Of a DNA stretch of 64,000 nucleotides, positions 1 through 10,400 are shown one piece after another. This DNA comes from Bradyrhizobium sp. CSA112. GTDB taxonomy: Bacteria > Pseudomonadota > Alphaproteobacteria > Rhizobiales > Xanthobacteraceae. The notes below the pieces were generated by a model. That model saw nothing but the letters and a program-made list of their open reading frames with translations, had not been told where the DNA came from and did no database searches. Both the position numbers and the translations under genes were made by a program. Where the stretch lies: assembly GCF_029051645.1 (NCBI RefSeq), contig NZ_JAACFS010000003.1, positions 124,001 through 188,000 of the forward strand, in the 5' to 3' direction. Position 1 is the stretch's first letter. Every line of letters starts with the position of its first letter.

Positions 1-2859
1 AGGGCTCACGGAGTAGTGGCCCACATTCGTGTGGTAGGAAGCGACATACGTGGTGTTCGGCGTCAGAGTGACCGGGTTGGAGAAGGTCACACTCTGCCAG
101 CCAGATGCAGTTTCGTTTGTGAAGGTGGCGGTCGCAAGCAAGGTACCCGTGCTGGTCCAAAGTTGGCCGGTGTGGGTGCCCGTATCCTGGCTACTCTTGT
201 AGAAGCGGATTCCGCTTACGGTACCCGACACCGAGGTTTGAAACTTCACACCCAGTTCGACCGCGCTTGCATCCGTAGCGTTGACGATAGCAGGGGTTGC
301 CGAGCCGGGGAACAGCGTAATGTAAGACGGATCGGTGACGACGACCGTGCGACCTGCTGACGGCGTTTCCAGATTGATGGAATCGTCGACCGCGCGGCTC
401 TTGATGGTGTAGGTGCCGGCAACCTGTGGCGACCAAGTATAGGTCCAGTTCTCGTCACCGATTGCATTATACCAAGTTAATCCACCGTCAGTTGACACCT
501 CCACGCCGCCGATCACGCCACCGCCAACGTCCGAGGCCGTGCCGGAGATGGTGACCACGCTTTGCGCGCTGAAGCTTGCTATCGGATTGATGGTGGAGGT
601 CGGGGCGATGGTGTCCGTTGAGCCGGTTGCGGCAACCAGCCCCGACTGAAGCGTCCCCGGCTGGATGCCCATGTCAGCCAGAAGGTTGACCATCGCCTGT
701 TGCACGCGTGGGTCGCTGGGAGTTGGTACCAGGTCGTGGTTGTCGCTCAGGCCCCACGACCAGTAGACCGTGCCGGCCCCGAATACCAATGCACCACTCG
801 GCGCGCGATAGAGCGTTAGGTTATGGGTCGAGACGCCGGCCCCTGTTGTGTTACCGTAGTCAAGTAGATAGGTATTAACTGGAAGCGTCGTCGAAGACAG
901 CCGGACCAGTCCGGCCGGATCGAATCCGTTGTCGACCGCTTCATCCCACTCATAGCCGAGATAGTTATCGGTCAGCGTCGCAGTCTGTCCAGGCTGAAGA
1001 TTTGCAACGCTGGTATTTCGCCAGAAGCGCAGGTTGGCGTCGTCGTAGGCAATTGTGATTGCCTGCAAGGCAGCGGCATTATTGGCGCCGACATCATCAA
1101 CCTGGAACATCTGTCCGATCAAAGCATTTTCAGGAATTCCACCGCCGACCGCCGGCGGGCTGAGGCGCGGATCACGGAACGTCCCGGTCCACTCATTGCT
1201 TGGGTCGATCGACGCTGACGGTGACCAGGTCTCCTTGTACGAGATCAAGGTGCGGTAGGCTGTGCCGTCGCTACTGATGCTGTTGCCCCAGCGCGTGCGC
1301 CAATACATCTCGTTGCCGCTCCAGAATGACAGATTCACGCCGGCATCGCGGGCCGCCTGAACATTGGCGCGTTGCTGCCCCGACCAGTACTCGTCGTGAC
1401 CAGCGTCGAGATAAAGCTTGTGGTTGAGAAGCAGGCTGCCGTAACGGTCTACATCGACGCCTGCCATGTAAGAGACGTCATAACCATTCTGCTCGAGCCA
1501 GTAGATCGCTGCATATTCAGCGCCGAACAAGTAGTCTTGCGGACCAGAGGCCGCACCAACGCTGCCCCTGGTGGCAATGGGACGGTTGTAACTCACCGCA
1601 TAGGCACGTCCAGCACCCTGACCCGTCGCAGGGCCGTTGCCGCCATAGAAATTTGCTCCGCCCCACCCATTATAGGCCTGCCAGGTCGTGTCCGCGGTTT
1701 GGAAGACGATGTCGCTGGTGCTGCTGTCATCCCTCACGATGAAGGGGATATGATTGGCGCCTTCAACGCCGTCCTGGCGCACGAGTTTTGCGATATAGAC
1801 GCCCGACACGGCATCCGCCGGAACATCCCAGGAGGCCGAAACGGACCAGTTGCCGGCATCGACCAGGCCGGTGGTCGCGTCGCGTAGCGGCGCAGGCTGG
1901 TTTTGCACGCCCGTATGCTGGATGGTGGTGACCAAACGCGCACCCATGCCATCGTAGTAGCCGAGGCGATAGATCTCGATCCGGTAATTTGATGAGTTCG
2001 TATTGATCTTGAAGTCAATTCTATTGCCATTATCTACGCTGATGTCGGTAGCAAAACCTTCGATGTTCGAGCTGCCGGCGCCCTCGATATCCCACACGCT
2101 TTGTGGGGTTCCCTGCTTCTGATTCTCAAGAACGATCGGGTTTGAAGATGTCGCGGCAGCCGCGAGAAGGTTGGGGGATGCCGTTGTGGCGGCCCGCGAA
2201 GTCGTTGCGGTCGTAACCTCACCGGACAGAATTCCGATTGGGCCGGGCTGCGTCGCGAGACCGACCTGTCCTCCTGCTGGCAAGGTGGCCCAATCTTTGA
2301 TTGGAGCAACGTTCTGTAAAGACATCTCCGTGCTGACGGAGGCTCCCATGATCCCGGCCTGGCCGGTCAACAGGAAATCTGCTCCGCCGGACACTCGGCT
2401 ATCGTGCAACTGACCGTTCAATTGCACATGCGCCGCATTGGCCGCCATCTGGTCGAGCACCCGTGTCGGAGCAAGGAAGTAGCCGCAGCCACAAATGGCG
2501 GCAACCGCCGGAGGGGGCGCAGATGACCCAACGATTGTTGGCGTCAAGACCGCGGAAGGAGTCCTGCCTAGGAGCACAACCGGATCTGACATCGCTGGCT
2601 CGGCTGCAGCAGCGCCGGGTGCCCGGACTTCCGCTGTCAACCCTGCGAAGCGTGCCTCGGCGATTTCAGTGAATGTCGACGCGACGGCACCTAAGCCGAT
2701 CACGCCCGGACCTTCCCACCATTTCCGCGCGGCGAGAAGCGACTCGCTATCAGTGTCCAAATCGGATGCGCGGGCATTTCCTCGTAGGACAGTGCGTGGC
2801 CAAGTCCGCAGTCCGAGAGCAATACGGCCCAAACCGGAATCTTCGTATAAGGACCTCAT
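1..2859 (-). CDS. Large exoprotein with N,N-dimethylformamidase-beta-like and DUF4082 domains (3' end outside window)
   Basis: An open frame of 953 codons runs without a stop to the left edge, so the C-terminus is missing. The ATG at 2859 is preceded by GAGG at proper spacing. After about 240 low-complexity Ala/Thr-rich residues comes a large domain of the type annotated as N,N-dimethylformamidase beta-subunit-like (motifs YRLGYYDGMG, DTTWQAYNGWGG, LDAGHDEYWS, FWSGNEMYWR). Next come an Ig-like module (SGTASDVGGGVIGGVEVSTD) and a DUF4082 module (FQTSVSGTVSGIRFYKSS) that is cut by the edge. There is no Sec signal peptide. In the rhizobial proteins I recall with this layout the missing C-terminus carries cadherin or RTX repeats and a type I secretion signal, which would suit the secretion genes 20 kb away. 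That link is inference, and enzymatic activity is unproven. Confidence 0.85.
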   Translation of the reverse strand, partial: MRSLYEDSGLGRIALGLRTWPRTVLRGNARASDLDTDSESLLAARKWWEGPGVIGLGAVASTFTEIAEARFAGLTAEVRAPGAAAAEPAMSDPVVLLGRTPSAVLTPTIVGSSAPPPAVAAICGCGYFLAPTRVLDQMAANAAHVQLNGQLHDSRVSGGADFLLTGQAGIMGASVSTEMSLQNVAPIKDWATLPAGGQVGLATQPGPIGILSGEVTTATTSRAATTASPNLLAAAATSSNPIVLENQKQGTPQSVWDIEGAGSSNIEGFATDISVDNGNRIDFKINTNSSNYRIEIYRLGYYDGMGARLVTTIQHTGVQNQPAPLRDATTGLVDAGNWSVSASWDVPADAVSGVYIAKLVRQDGVEGANHIPFIVRDDSSTSDIVFQTADTTWQAYNGWGGANFYGGNGPATGQGAGRAYAVSYNRPIATRGSVGAASGPQDYLFGAEYAAIYWLEQNGYDVSYMAGVDVDRYGSLLLNHKLYLDAGHDEYWSGQQRANVQAARDAGVNLSFWSGNEMYWRTRWGNSISSDGTAYRTLISYKETWSPSASIDPSNEWTGTFRDPRLSPPAVGGGIPENALIGQMFQVDDVGANNAAALQAITIAYDDANLRFWRNTSVANLQPGQTATLTDNYLGYEWDEAVDNGFDPAGLVRLSSTTLPVNTYLLDYGNTTGAGVSTHNLTLYRAPSGALVFGAGTVYWSWGLSDNHDLVPTPSDPRVQQAMVNLLADMGIQPGTLQSGLVAATGSTDTIAPTSTINPIASFSAQSVVTISGTASDVGGGVIGGVEVSTDGGLTWYNAIGDENWTYTWSPQVAGTYTIKSRAVDDSINLETPSAGRTVVVTDPSYITLFPGSATPAIVNATDASAVELGVKFQTSVSGTVSGIRFYKSSQDTGTHTGQLWTSTGTLLATATFTNETASGWQSVTFSNPVTLTPNTTYVASYHTNVGHYSVSP

Positions 2860-3647
2860 GATATCCTCGCGCGAGAAAGGGGAATACGTATGAGAGGCTG
2901 CAACCGTGATGACTGGGCGGATACAGGAGCGACAGCTTCAATGGACGGCCCACTTGTGGATCGCTGGACCGCTATGCTGCGCTGGGTAGTGACCTTAAGC
3001 GAGCACGCATGCTGGTTCGACAAGTCACCGCGTTCGATCTGCCGCTTGGCCATGGTCGCGTCGCTATCCGCAGTAGTTGCTAAGACCATGGCCGCACCGG
3101 CAATGTTTAATTTCCATTGAATTTAAATGAAAAATTAACCCTTTAAAGATATTTAATATCAAATTTTTCTCTGTGTCGAGCAGCAAAGTTTTGGTGACGA
3201 TCAAATATCGATCTAAGCCGACCCAACCAGCAAATAGCTTTGGTTTTCCAGCAGATTGGTCGGGAGGAACGTCAATTTCTGATTGTTTTATTGATGTTCG
3301 ACAACCCAAGATTTGTGATGGTCTCCAGCGCGGAGGTTCCGACAACACTCCGGAGACGCTTTGCCGAGGTCATTTTTGCGTCGGGTCTGCTCGCGACGGT
3401 TTCCTTCCGCAACTAAGGAAAGGCCTTTGGGAAAGGGGATGATGATTGAGCAGGACTGCGTCCCGCGAGCCAAGTTGAATACCTTGCCAAGAAAATGGTC
3501 GCAGTGTGATCCAGGCGCCCCCTCGAGACCTGGGCGTTTAGACGGTGACAATAGGGATTGCAGCCGTCGCCATTGCGGTGGAGGTGCCAGTCAAGCCGGC
3601 CATCTTCGCCGCGGGCGTCGCGCGCGCCGGCAAGCATCGAGCTCCAG
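2860..3647. other. Intergenic region without a recognisable gene; AT-rich core
   Basis: About 790 bases hold only short overlapping frames with no family resemblance and no convincing ribosome site. A sharply AT-rich block at about 3105-3260 stands out from the GC-rich surroundings. It could carry promoters for the large exoprotein to the left. No clear tRNA, terminator or insertion-sequence end was seen. Confidence 0.6.
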
Positions 3648-4898
3648 CTAACGAAGGGACACGCCGATATTGTTGGTGTGATCAGGATAATGCCACGGTG
3701 GAAATGGGTCGCTCAGATTACGCCACCTCTGCGGATCGAACCCGTTCTCCGAATGGAGAAGGCAGGCATCCAGCGAGGCTCGGATTTGCGCTTCGTCCAT
3801 GTCTGAACCGATGAACACGAGTTCCTGACGGCGGTCACCCCAAGCGTCATCCCATCGGCTGTTGAGTTGTTCTTGAAATTGAGGGTTGCTTGGCCAACTC
3901 GGCTTCGGGATTGTCGCCCACCAATAGCCCATGGGCTCGCACCGACGCTGCATACCGGCAACGGAGAGAAGACCCACCCAATCCGGACGCGTGGCGAGCC
4001 AGAAGTGCCCTTTGGCGCGTATCACACCCGGCCATGGCTTGTTGAGAAACGACAACAGCTTAACGGGATCGAAGGGACGCCTGTCCCTGTAAACGAAGCT
4101 GGATATGCCGTACTCCTCGGTCTCCGGCACATGGGAAGCGGGGCTATATAGCAATTTATACCAGAGCGGGTGAGTCGCAGCCTTCGCTTCGTTGAAAAGG
4201 CCGGTGTCAAGAATCGCCTTGAGAGGAATTTCTCCGAAGTCAGTCTCGAATTGGCACGCCCGGGGATTGAGTCCGGCAATTACCTTGCGGATTTCCGCAA
4301 GCGTCGCCTCTGTCGCTCCTGACACTTTGTTGATTACCACCACATCAGCAAACTCGATTTGCTCAACCAAAAGATCGACGAGCGTCCGCTGGTCGTAGGT
4401 ATCGCGCAACTCGCCACGGTCGCGCAGCAGATCGCGACTGCTATAGTTGGCGAGCAGGCTCAAGGCATCCACGACGGTGACCATCGTGTCGAGTCTCGCA
4501 ACATCGGAAAGGGAGACGCCAGCTTCGTCGCGAAATGAGAACGTTGCCGCAATGGGAAGAGGTTCAGCAATCCCGGTTCCTTCGATCAGAAGATAATCGA
4601 ATCGCCGTTGTTCGGCCAATCGCCTGACCTCCACCAGGAGATCGTCGCGCAATGTGCAGCATATGCAACCATTGCTGAGTTCAACGAGCGACTCGGTCGT
4701 GTGTGAAAGGTTGGCGCCACCGTTGCGGACCAGGTTTGCATCTATGTTCAACTGACTCATGTCATTGACGATAACCGCAACGCGTAGGCCTTCGCGATTC
4801 ATCAGTACGCGATTAAGCAACGTTGTCTTCCCTGCGCCCAAAAATCCGCTGAGCACCGTCACGGGCAGCCGATCTATCTCGCTCGATCTCGCCTTCAT
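3648..4898 (-). CDS. COG0523/CobW-family GTPase, putative metal chaperone
   Basis: The 416-residue protein has a Walker A motif ([12 protein letters not shown]) near the N-terminus. It also has the family's CxCC metal-binding signature ([10 protein letters not shown]), Walker B/switch residues ([11 protein letters not shown]) and an NKVS guanine-recognition motif. A CobW C-terminal domain follows from about residue 270 ([23 protein letters not shown]). Proteins of this family use GTP hydrolysis to deliver zinc, cobalt or iron to client metalloproteins or to help cells survive zinc limitation. Length and C-terminus look like the ZigA/YciC/YeiR branch. The ATG at 4898 is chosen over an upstream one because AGGA precedes it by seven bases. 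No nitrile hydratase or cobalamin gene is adjacent, so the client is unknown. A palindrome about 80 bases upstream may be its operator. Confidence 0.9.
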   Translation of the reverse strand: MKARSSEIDRLPVTVLSGFLGAGKTTLLNRVLMNREGLRVAVIVNDMSQLNIDANLVRNGGANLSHTTESLVELSNGCICCTLRDDLLVEVRRLAEQRRFDYLLIEGTGIAEPLPIAATFSFRDEAGVSLSDVARLDTMVTVVDALSLLANYSSRDLLRDRGELRDTYDQRTLVDLLVEQIEFADVVVINKVSGATEATLAEIRKVIAGLNPRACQFETDFGEIPLKAILDTGLFNEAKAATHPLWYKLLYSPASHVPETEEYGISSFVYRDRRPFDPVKLLSFLNKPWPGVIRAKGHFWLATRPDWVGLLSVAGMQRRCEPMGYWWATIPKPSWPSNPQFQEQLNSRWDDAWGDRRQELVFIGSDMDEAQIRASLDACLLHSENGFDPQRWRNLSDPFPPWHYPDHTNNIGVSLR

Positions 4899-4979
4899 AA
4901 GTATTCCTAGCCTATGACCTTCGGACGGAACAGAACCTCGCGCGGGATGCAGTTCAATACAGTCGCAGCTCGCTCCGCG

Positions 4980-5003
4980 ATTAAATGTCGGCATTCATTT
5001 AAT
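4980..5003. promoter_or_regulatory. Perfect inverted repeat upstream of the COG0523 gene, candidate operator
   Basis: ATTAAATG at 4980-4987 and CATTTAAT at 4996-5003 form perfect 8-bp arms around an 8-bp spacer, 82 bases ahead of the COG0523 start. Genes of this family are often under Zur control, but the sequence does not match the usual alphaproteobacterial Zur box (TGTTATANNATAACA), so the regulator is unknown. The rest of 4899-5287 has no recognisable gene. Confidence 0.45.
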
Positions 5004-5287
5004 ACGGCCCCCTGGTTCATGTAAAGTTTAGTCGTTCCCCACAAATTAAACGACAAGCCGACATCCGATGCCCCCTGTAAGTCCATTTTGGTCAGCGGAG
5101 TGTTTCGCGCCCGCCAGGGCGGAGCTAATTGCAAGCGAACGTCTATCCTTGCGGCTATGCATGTTTCCATGCACATGAGCGGAGCGCAAAGCAGAAAGGC
5201 AAGGTTGCCTCCGTCCTCTCCAACTGTTGCCAAGATTGCTGGTCAGCAGAGCAGATCAGTAGAGCAGAGGAGCATCGAGGACTGGCT

Positions 5288-5494
5288 GTGACCATCAAGA
5301 ATATCGTTATCCCCTTAGAAGTTGAATATCTCCAGGAGGCTGCAAAACAGCGCGGCGTCTCGCGCACGCGACTTGTGCGGGCTGTGATGGAGAAGGTGGT
5401 TAAGGATGAACTGGTCGCAGATATTTTGGGGGATAACGGAGTGCCGGCCGAGGCGGCCCCGACCAGGTATCGACGGTTTCGAGCTACTCAGTAG
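5288..5494 (+). CDS. Small ribbon-helix-helix-like protein
   Basis: The 68-residue product starts at a GTG preceded by GAGG seven bases upstream. A longer in-frame extension toward 5129 is Cys-rich and unlike a natural N-terminus, so I reject it. The N-terminal part (short strand IKNIVIPLEVEYLQE, helix, RGVSRTRLVRAVMEKVV helix) reads like a ribbon-helix-helix DNA-binding fold of the type seen in small regulators and antitoxins. No toxin-like partner follows. It is not recognised as a named family, and function is unknown. The assignment rests on the residue pattern alone. Confidence 0.5.
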   Translation: MTIKNIVIPLEVEYLQEAAKQRGVSRTRLVRAVMEKVVKDELVADILGDNGVPAEAAPTRYRRFRATQ

Positions 5495-6038
5495 ATCTTA
5501 TCCTTTTTCATGGACGAAACCGTGCGCTTTAGCAAACTGGCTTGCAAGAGACACAGTGCATCGCGAGCAGGAAACGGCGTGAAAGGCCTACATCGCAACT
5601 GTGAGAAGCGACACTTACAGTGAGTCCTTGCGGCCTTCCCGGGATATTCAATGGCGTATTTCTCGAGGACGTCGTCGAGGACAAAGGAGGGCAGGGCACT
5701 TGCCTCGCGACGTGCGGCTATTGATGTGCCTGGCCGATCTCTGGACGGTGCAATCTCGCCCTGCCGGCTCTCGCACCGGCCCCATTGACCGTTTCGCTTA
5801 GCGACCTCCAAAGGGCAAGCCTAGTCGGCTTTGGCGACGCCAACGTCTCATTTGGCGGTTGCTGAAAGGACTTGGGCGCTTGGTCGGGCGAAGACACTAT
5901 GCGGGTGCCAATCCATCAGGCAGGAATAATAGCTGCGTCGGGACCGGCTGGAATGAGCGGTCAAACCATTGCTATTAGCTTGATAAGCGTGAAGCCACTT
6001 GGCACTCTTCGGCGTGTGCGCTCCAGATCGGGGTTCTT
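5495..6038. other. Intergenic region, no supported gene
   Basis: About 540 bases with only short opposing frames (5601-5801 plus, 5488-5811 minus) that show no signal peptide, no known motif and no good ribosome site. It may be decayed coding sequence. I see no terminator with a T-tract and no repeat. Confidence 0.5.
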
Positions 6039-6299
6039 ATGACAAAAATACTCTTTGCAATTGTTGGCGCAGCCATTTCGCTCGTGGTCCTTTCAAGCAG
6101 CAGCGCTTACAGCAGTCCCTATCCCTTCGGGGATGAGCCTTATCGGCTGGATTGGGGATATGATCCGGCAGTGGAATCCGGATGCTTGAAGTGGAATTGG
6201 CAGTTGCAGCAGTGGAACGATCACTGTGCGCGCTATGTCCAGCCCAAAGCCTACATGCGCCCCCGCGCTTCGCACGTCGTAGTCCGCACAAAGGGGTAG
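6039..6299 (+). CDS. Small secreted protein of unknown function
   Basis: The 86-residue product has a clear Sec signal peptide (MTKILFAIVGAAISLVVLSS, then ASS-like cleavage region around residues 20-26). The short mature part is rich in Trp and Tyr (RLDWGYDPAVE, LKWNWQLQQWN) with two cysteines, possibly forming a disulphide in the periplasm. Short exported Trp/Tyr-rich proteins of this kind are common in Bradyrhizobium and are annotated as hypothetical. It stands alone, ahead of a convergent secreted-protein gene. Function is not known. Confidence 0.7.
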   Translation: MTKILFAIVGAAISLVVLSSSSAYSSPYPFGDEPYRLDWGYDPAVESGCLKWNWQLQQWNDHCARYVQPKAYMRPRASHVVVRTKG

Positions 6300-6343
6300 G
6301 GCTGGCCTATTCGGCTCCGATTTTACGTGGAGTCAGCGCGTGA

Positions 6344-6727
6344 TCAGGAGCGCTGGATCGTGCATGCGACCTGACTGTGCTTTCCGAAGTTGAGCAGCGC
6401 GTTTTCGCGGAAGCCGTCCAGCCATACTCCGCGCCCGGCATATCGGTAGCCGACGCCCATCGGGACCAACCGAACGTGAATGCCCCCGCGGTGGCCCGTG
6501 TGCAGCGATGCGGTAACGACTTCACCGACGACGCTCGTTGCAATCGGGCAGAGCGGATACTGCCTGCCATTCTCGCAAGTGAAAACGATTTCGGAGCAAT
6601 TACCTATTGAGCCGGGCCCAGCGGTTATCAAACCGAGGTCAGCTGCGCCGGCCGGATGCGCGCTTGCCCATGCGGTGAATCCCAATGAAGCTGTGATCAA
6701 AACGAATTTGCCCACTGCGGCGCGCAT
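6344..6727 (-). CDS. Small secreted cysteine-containing protein of unknown function
   Basis: The 127-residue product begins with an export signal (KFVLITASLGFTAWASAHPA, predicted cleavage near AGAAD). The mature part has four cysteines (IGNCSEIVFTCENG, PLCPIA, QVACTIQ), which would suit a disulphide-bonded periplasmic protein. It is convergent with the small secreted gene at 6039-6299, with 44 bases between stops. I do not recognise a named family. Confidence 0.65.
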   Translation of the reverse strand: MRAAVGKFVLITASLGFTAWASAHPAGAADLGLITAGPGSIGNCSEIVFTCENGRQYPLCPIATSVVGEVVTASLHTGHRGGIHVRLVPMGVGYRYAGRGVWLDGFRENALLNFGKHSQVACTIQRS

Positions 6728-6785
6728 GGCTGCCCCCGAGTAAAAAAAGAGAATGCAGTCAACAGAGCAAGAATCAGTCGTACCG

Positions 6786-7211
6786 TCAAACTGATAATCC
6801 GTTGTGCACCGGCAGGACCGTGTCTTTGGCGGTGGTTGCTGCTGTCAACCTGGATCGACGCCGGCCCTCGACCTCGATCGTCAACACGTCATTACCGAGG
6901 AAATCCGCAGGCGACTTGTAGAACGCGACATAAGCCGGCACTTCCAGCGCAAGGCAGGCCTTGTAGTTGGTAGCCTTGACCTTCGCGTTCTTGACGACAA
7001 CCTTGCCGGAGGCGGGCGGGCTGACCAGTCGAATCGTTGGCAGTGGCCCGGATGTGCAATCGGGTTGCACGTTGAGGTAGACCCCGATCCGGGTGTCCCT
7101 GTTCGGCACGCTTTTGACCGTTCGCTCGACCGTCCGGGACTGCTCCTGGGCCGAGGCGCAGCCTGCCAGGCCGGCGAAAAACAGGGCGCCGGTGAGCAAT
7201 AAAACCTTCAT
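6786..7211 (-). CDS. Putative lipoprotein of unknown function
   Basis: The ATG at 7211 is chosen because GAGG lies seven bases upstream and because the frame then opens with a lipoprotein signal (MKVLLLTGALFFAGLAGC) ending in a LAGC lipobox. The ATG at 7235 would add eight residues ahead of it. The mature ~120 residues contain a Pro/Val-rich beta pattern (IRLVSPPASGKVVVKNAKVK, VLTIEVEGRRR) suggestive of an Ig-like fold and one internal Cys pair. It is divergent from the giant adhesin 238 bases away and might act in the envelope with it. That is only a positional hint. Confidence 0.7.
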   Translation of the reverse strand: MKVLLLTGALFFAGLAGCASAQEQSRTVERTVKSVPNRDTRIGVYLNVQPDCTSGPLPTIRLVSPPASGKVVVKNAKVKATNYKACLALEVPAYVAFYKSPADFLGNDVLTIEVEGRRRSRLTAATTAKDTVLPVHNGLSV

Positions 7212-7449
7212 CTGATGTCCTCGTTCGGCCGCCAATGTTGGTCAGTTCGAGGCAAGCCGCTCATTTCAAAGCCATTTTCAAGGCGATGGCCGCCATTTCA
7301 AGTTTACCACAGCGAGGCAAAAAGCGGAGGTTAACCAATTGATTTTGTTGACCCTAGCAACGGTTAACAATAGCTTAATACGTCAAAAGTTTGGAATATT
7401 TTTTGCAAACTTGAATTAAACGCATTTTTTTGGCGGAGTACTTAGACTA
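7212..7449. promoter_or_regulatory. AT-rich leader and promoter region of the giant adhesin
   Basis: The 238-base divergent spacer is much richer in A+T than its surroundings from about 7320 to 7435. GGTTAAC occurs twice (near 7330 and 7364), possibly as regulator half-sites. GGCGGAG lies 11 bases before the adhesin ATG and is the likely ribosome site. No individual -10/-35 pair can be fixed with confidence. Confidence 0.4.
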
Positions 7450-10400
7450 ATGAACGCGCAATTTCAGGTCGCTCAGCTTTCCGGTTCCACCCCCGCCAAC
7501 AGTTCCGCCCCTCCCCGAATTTTCAAGCTGACGAAGCCGATGGGCGACCAGGCGGTGGTCGTCAATCTCGGATACGACCAGAAGGTCAAGGTCGATTTTT
7601 CCGGGATCGCGAATGAGAAGATCACGCTCGTCCATGTCGGCGACAGGTTGATCATTCTGTTCGACAACAAGTCGACCGTGACAGTCGAGCCGTTTTTCGA
7701 TTCAAGGCATGATGCCCTGAAGAACCTGACTATCGAAGTGGCGCCGGGGCGCGACGTTTCGGTCAGCGAATTCGCAAACCTGTTTCCGATCACCACGGAC
7801 CAGTCGATTTTGCCGGCGGCCGGCGAGGGCGGCGGCAATGCCCAAGCCAGCGGCGCGAACTTCAGCAATAGCTCCGTCGATCCGCTGGCAACGGGCAATC
7901 CGCTCGACCTGCTCGGACAGGAGTCGCTCGGCACTTTCTCCCTTACTCCCGACACTTTCAACGGCACCCCGAACGTCGCGCCCTCGGGCAGCTTCACGCT
8001 CGCGGGCGTCTTGACGGTTCATGACGAGACGCTCGGTGTACAACTCACCGCAGATGATCAAGCCAATCCACTCCTGCCGGCCGTCTTCCAGCAGGCCGGA
8101 CTGATTGGGTGGGCGCAGAGCGCCGTGTCCGAAATCGCCGCGGCGAACGTCAACTTCGGCACCAATGGTCCCGGTACCGTGGCCTATGTGCTGACCACGT
8201 CGACCGGCGCCGCATTTGTCGGAGTCGATACCGGATTGAAAGCGACCGCAACCAGGAATGAGATCTTCCTGTTCACGGAAGGAAATCTCATTGTTGCGCG
8301 TGAAGGGAACGGCACGACCCCCAACGCCGGCGGTGCAATCGCGTTTGCGCTCTATCTGGATCCCGTCTCCCTCAAGCTGAGCGTCGCACAATATGAGGCC
8401 GTTCAGCACAGCAACACGCTCGATCCGAATGATCGGATCGAACTCGCGGACGTTGTTTTCGTTCAGCAAGTCGTCACCGATGCGCTCGGCGTGGTCGTTA
8501 CGCACGTATCGGCAGATTCCGTCGGCGTCGCATTCGACGATGACGGTCCGGCCATTTCCGTATCGGTGGTCGAGCCAGTCGAAGGCTCTGCGCAGCTGGC
8601 GACTTTATCGCTCGATGAATCGATCGGCTTTGATCCCAATCCCGACGGCTTCCCGGGACCGCTTGATGATACCGGCTCGACAATGCCGGATCCGACCGGC
8701 TCCGTTCCGATCGGCGAAGTGAAGACGGCCGTCGGCGGCGAAGAGCAGGGACAGGGCGCCCTGCAGGCGCTGTTCAACGTGGTCAAGGATCCCAGAACTG
8801 ACGGCGAGAAGTCGACCACCTATCAGTACAGCTTCTCGCTAACGGGGGGCTCCGGTCCGTCTGGCAGCGTCGCCAGCACACTGAAGGTGACCGATCCCAG
8901 CGGCCTGTACGGTGACGACACCATCTATCTGTTCAAGGTCAGTGACACAGAGATCGTGGGTCGTGTCGGCAACGATCCCAATGGTCCGATCGCGATCCGC
9001 ATCACGCTCGTCAACGCAGGCAGCCTGTCGGGCGGTCAACTCGTGATCGACCAATACATGGCAATCGACCATGGACAGGACGGCAACAACTTCGATTCTA
9101 GCAAGGCGCTCACGCTGCTCAGTTCCAACCAGGATGAGGGCGAGGTTGTATTTGCAAGCCTTGGCGTTACGCTGACGGCGACTATCACCGACGTCGACAG
9201 CGACACCGCGACATCTTCCGCGACGATCCAGATCGCCGGCGGTGAAACGTCCAGCATCGTCTTCCAGGACGATGGTCCGGTGCTGATCGGCGAGGGTAGC
9301 GTGATCGGCACCGTCGACGAAGACGGACTGGCAGTTCACAACGCCGACGCCGGACGCACGGGAGAACTGGCGGGAACGGGTTCGGCGGTTGCTACCGGTT
9401 CGCTGGCCTCGCTGGTCGATTTCGGCACCGATGGACCCGCGGCGACAGGATTCAAGGTGGCTGTTCAGAACACGCCGGTCGATTCCGGCCTGACGTCGCA
9501 GGGCGCTCATGTGCTGATCGTGTCCGATGGCACGACGCTGCATGGCTATGTCGAAACCGGCGTTGTCGGATCGGGCTTCTCGGGCGGCGATCGCGAAGTC
9601 TTTACGCTAACGGTCGGAGCGGATGGCTCCTACATCTTCACGCTGCAGGACCAGATCGATCACCCGACGCTGAATAATGCCGAGGGCGACAACGGCGAAA
9701 ACATCCTCACCACATCGCTCGATCTTTCGGCCTTTATCGTTGCCACCGACGGTGACGGCGACCACATCAATCTCGGCGAAGGAACGTTCAAGATCGAGAT
9801 TCAGGACGATATCCCCGTCCTGACCGGCGCCTCCATTGCCCGCACGATCGATGAGGACGACATCCTCACGGCATGGTCGCAGGGCACCCGCCCGAACGAC
9901 GGCAGCGCCGACGGCTCCACCACCGAAGATTCTACTGGCGCTGCGATCGTGTCGGGCACGTTGGCGGGCCTGGTTTCGGTCGGCGCCGACGAGACCGGCA
10001 CGTTCGGCTTTTCGTCCGACGCCATTGCGAAGCTGACCGCGCTTGGACTCTATTCCAAGCAGAGCGCCCAAGGCGATGGCGAGAACGGCAAGCTTCTGAC
10101 CTACACGATTTCAGACGGTCCAGTTGGCTCCCATGAAATCATCATCACGGGCAACGAGCCAAGTCCGAATGGCAACCCGGTCTTCTCGCTGACGTTGAAT
10201 ACCGAGACCGGGGCGTACGAATTTCGCTTGTATGACGAATTAATTCATACGGAGGGCAGCGGCCAGGACAGTGATCTGCTCTCCGGCCCACTTGATAGTG
10301 GCATCCAGCACTCGATTCCCAACATCGACCTTGGCTCCATCGTCACGCTCACAGACAAGGATGGTGATACCATCTCCTTGACCGGCAAGTTCACGATCAA

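Noticed and set aside
2856..3348. Short minus-strand frames between the exoprotein and the COG0523 gene
   Set aside because: They overlap one another and the AT-rich region, with no start signal or similarity.
4899..5080. Zur box or cobalamin riboswitch upstream of the COG0523 gene
   Set aside because: No TGTTATANNATAACA match and no conserved B12-box-like sequence could be seen; only the unassigned palindrome.
5488..5811. 107-codon minus-strand frame in the 5.5-6.0 kb gap
   Set aside because: No ribosome site, no recognised motif, composition like random GC-rich frames; kept only as part of the intergenic description.
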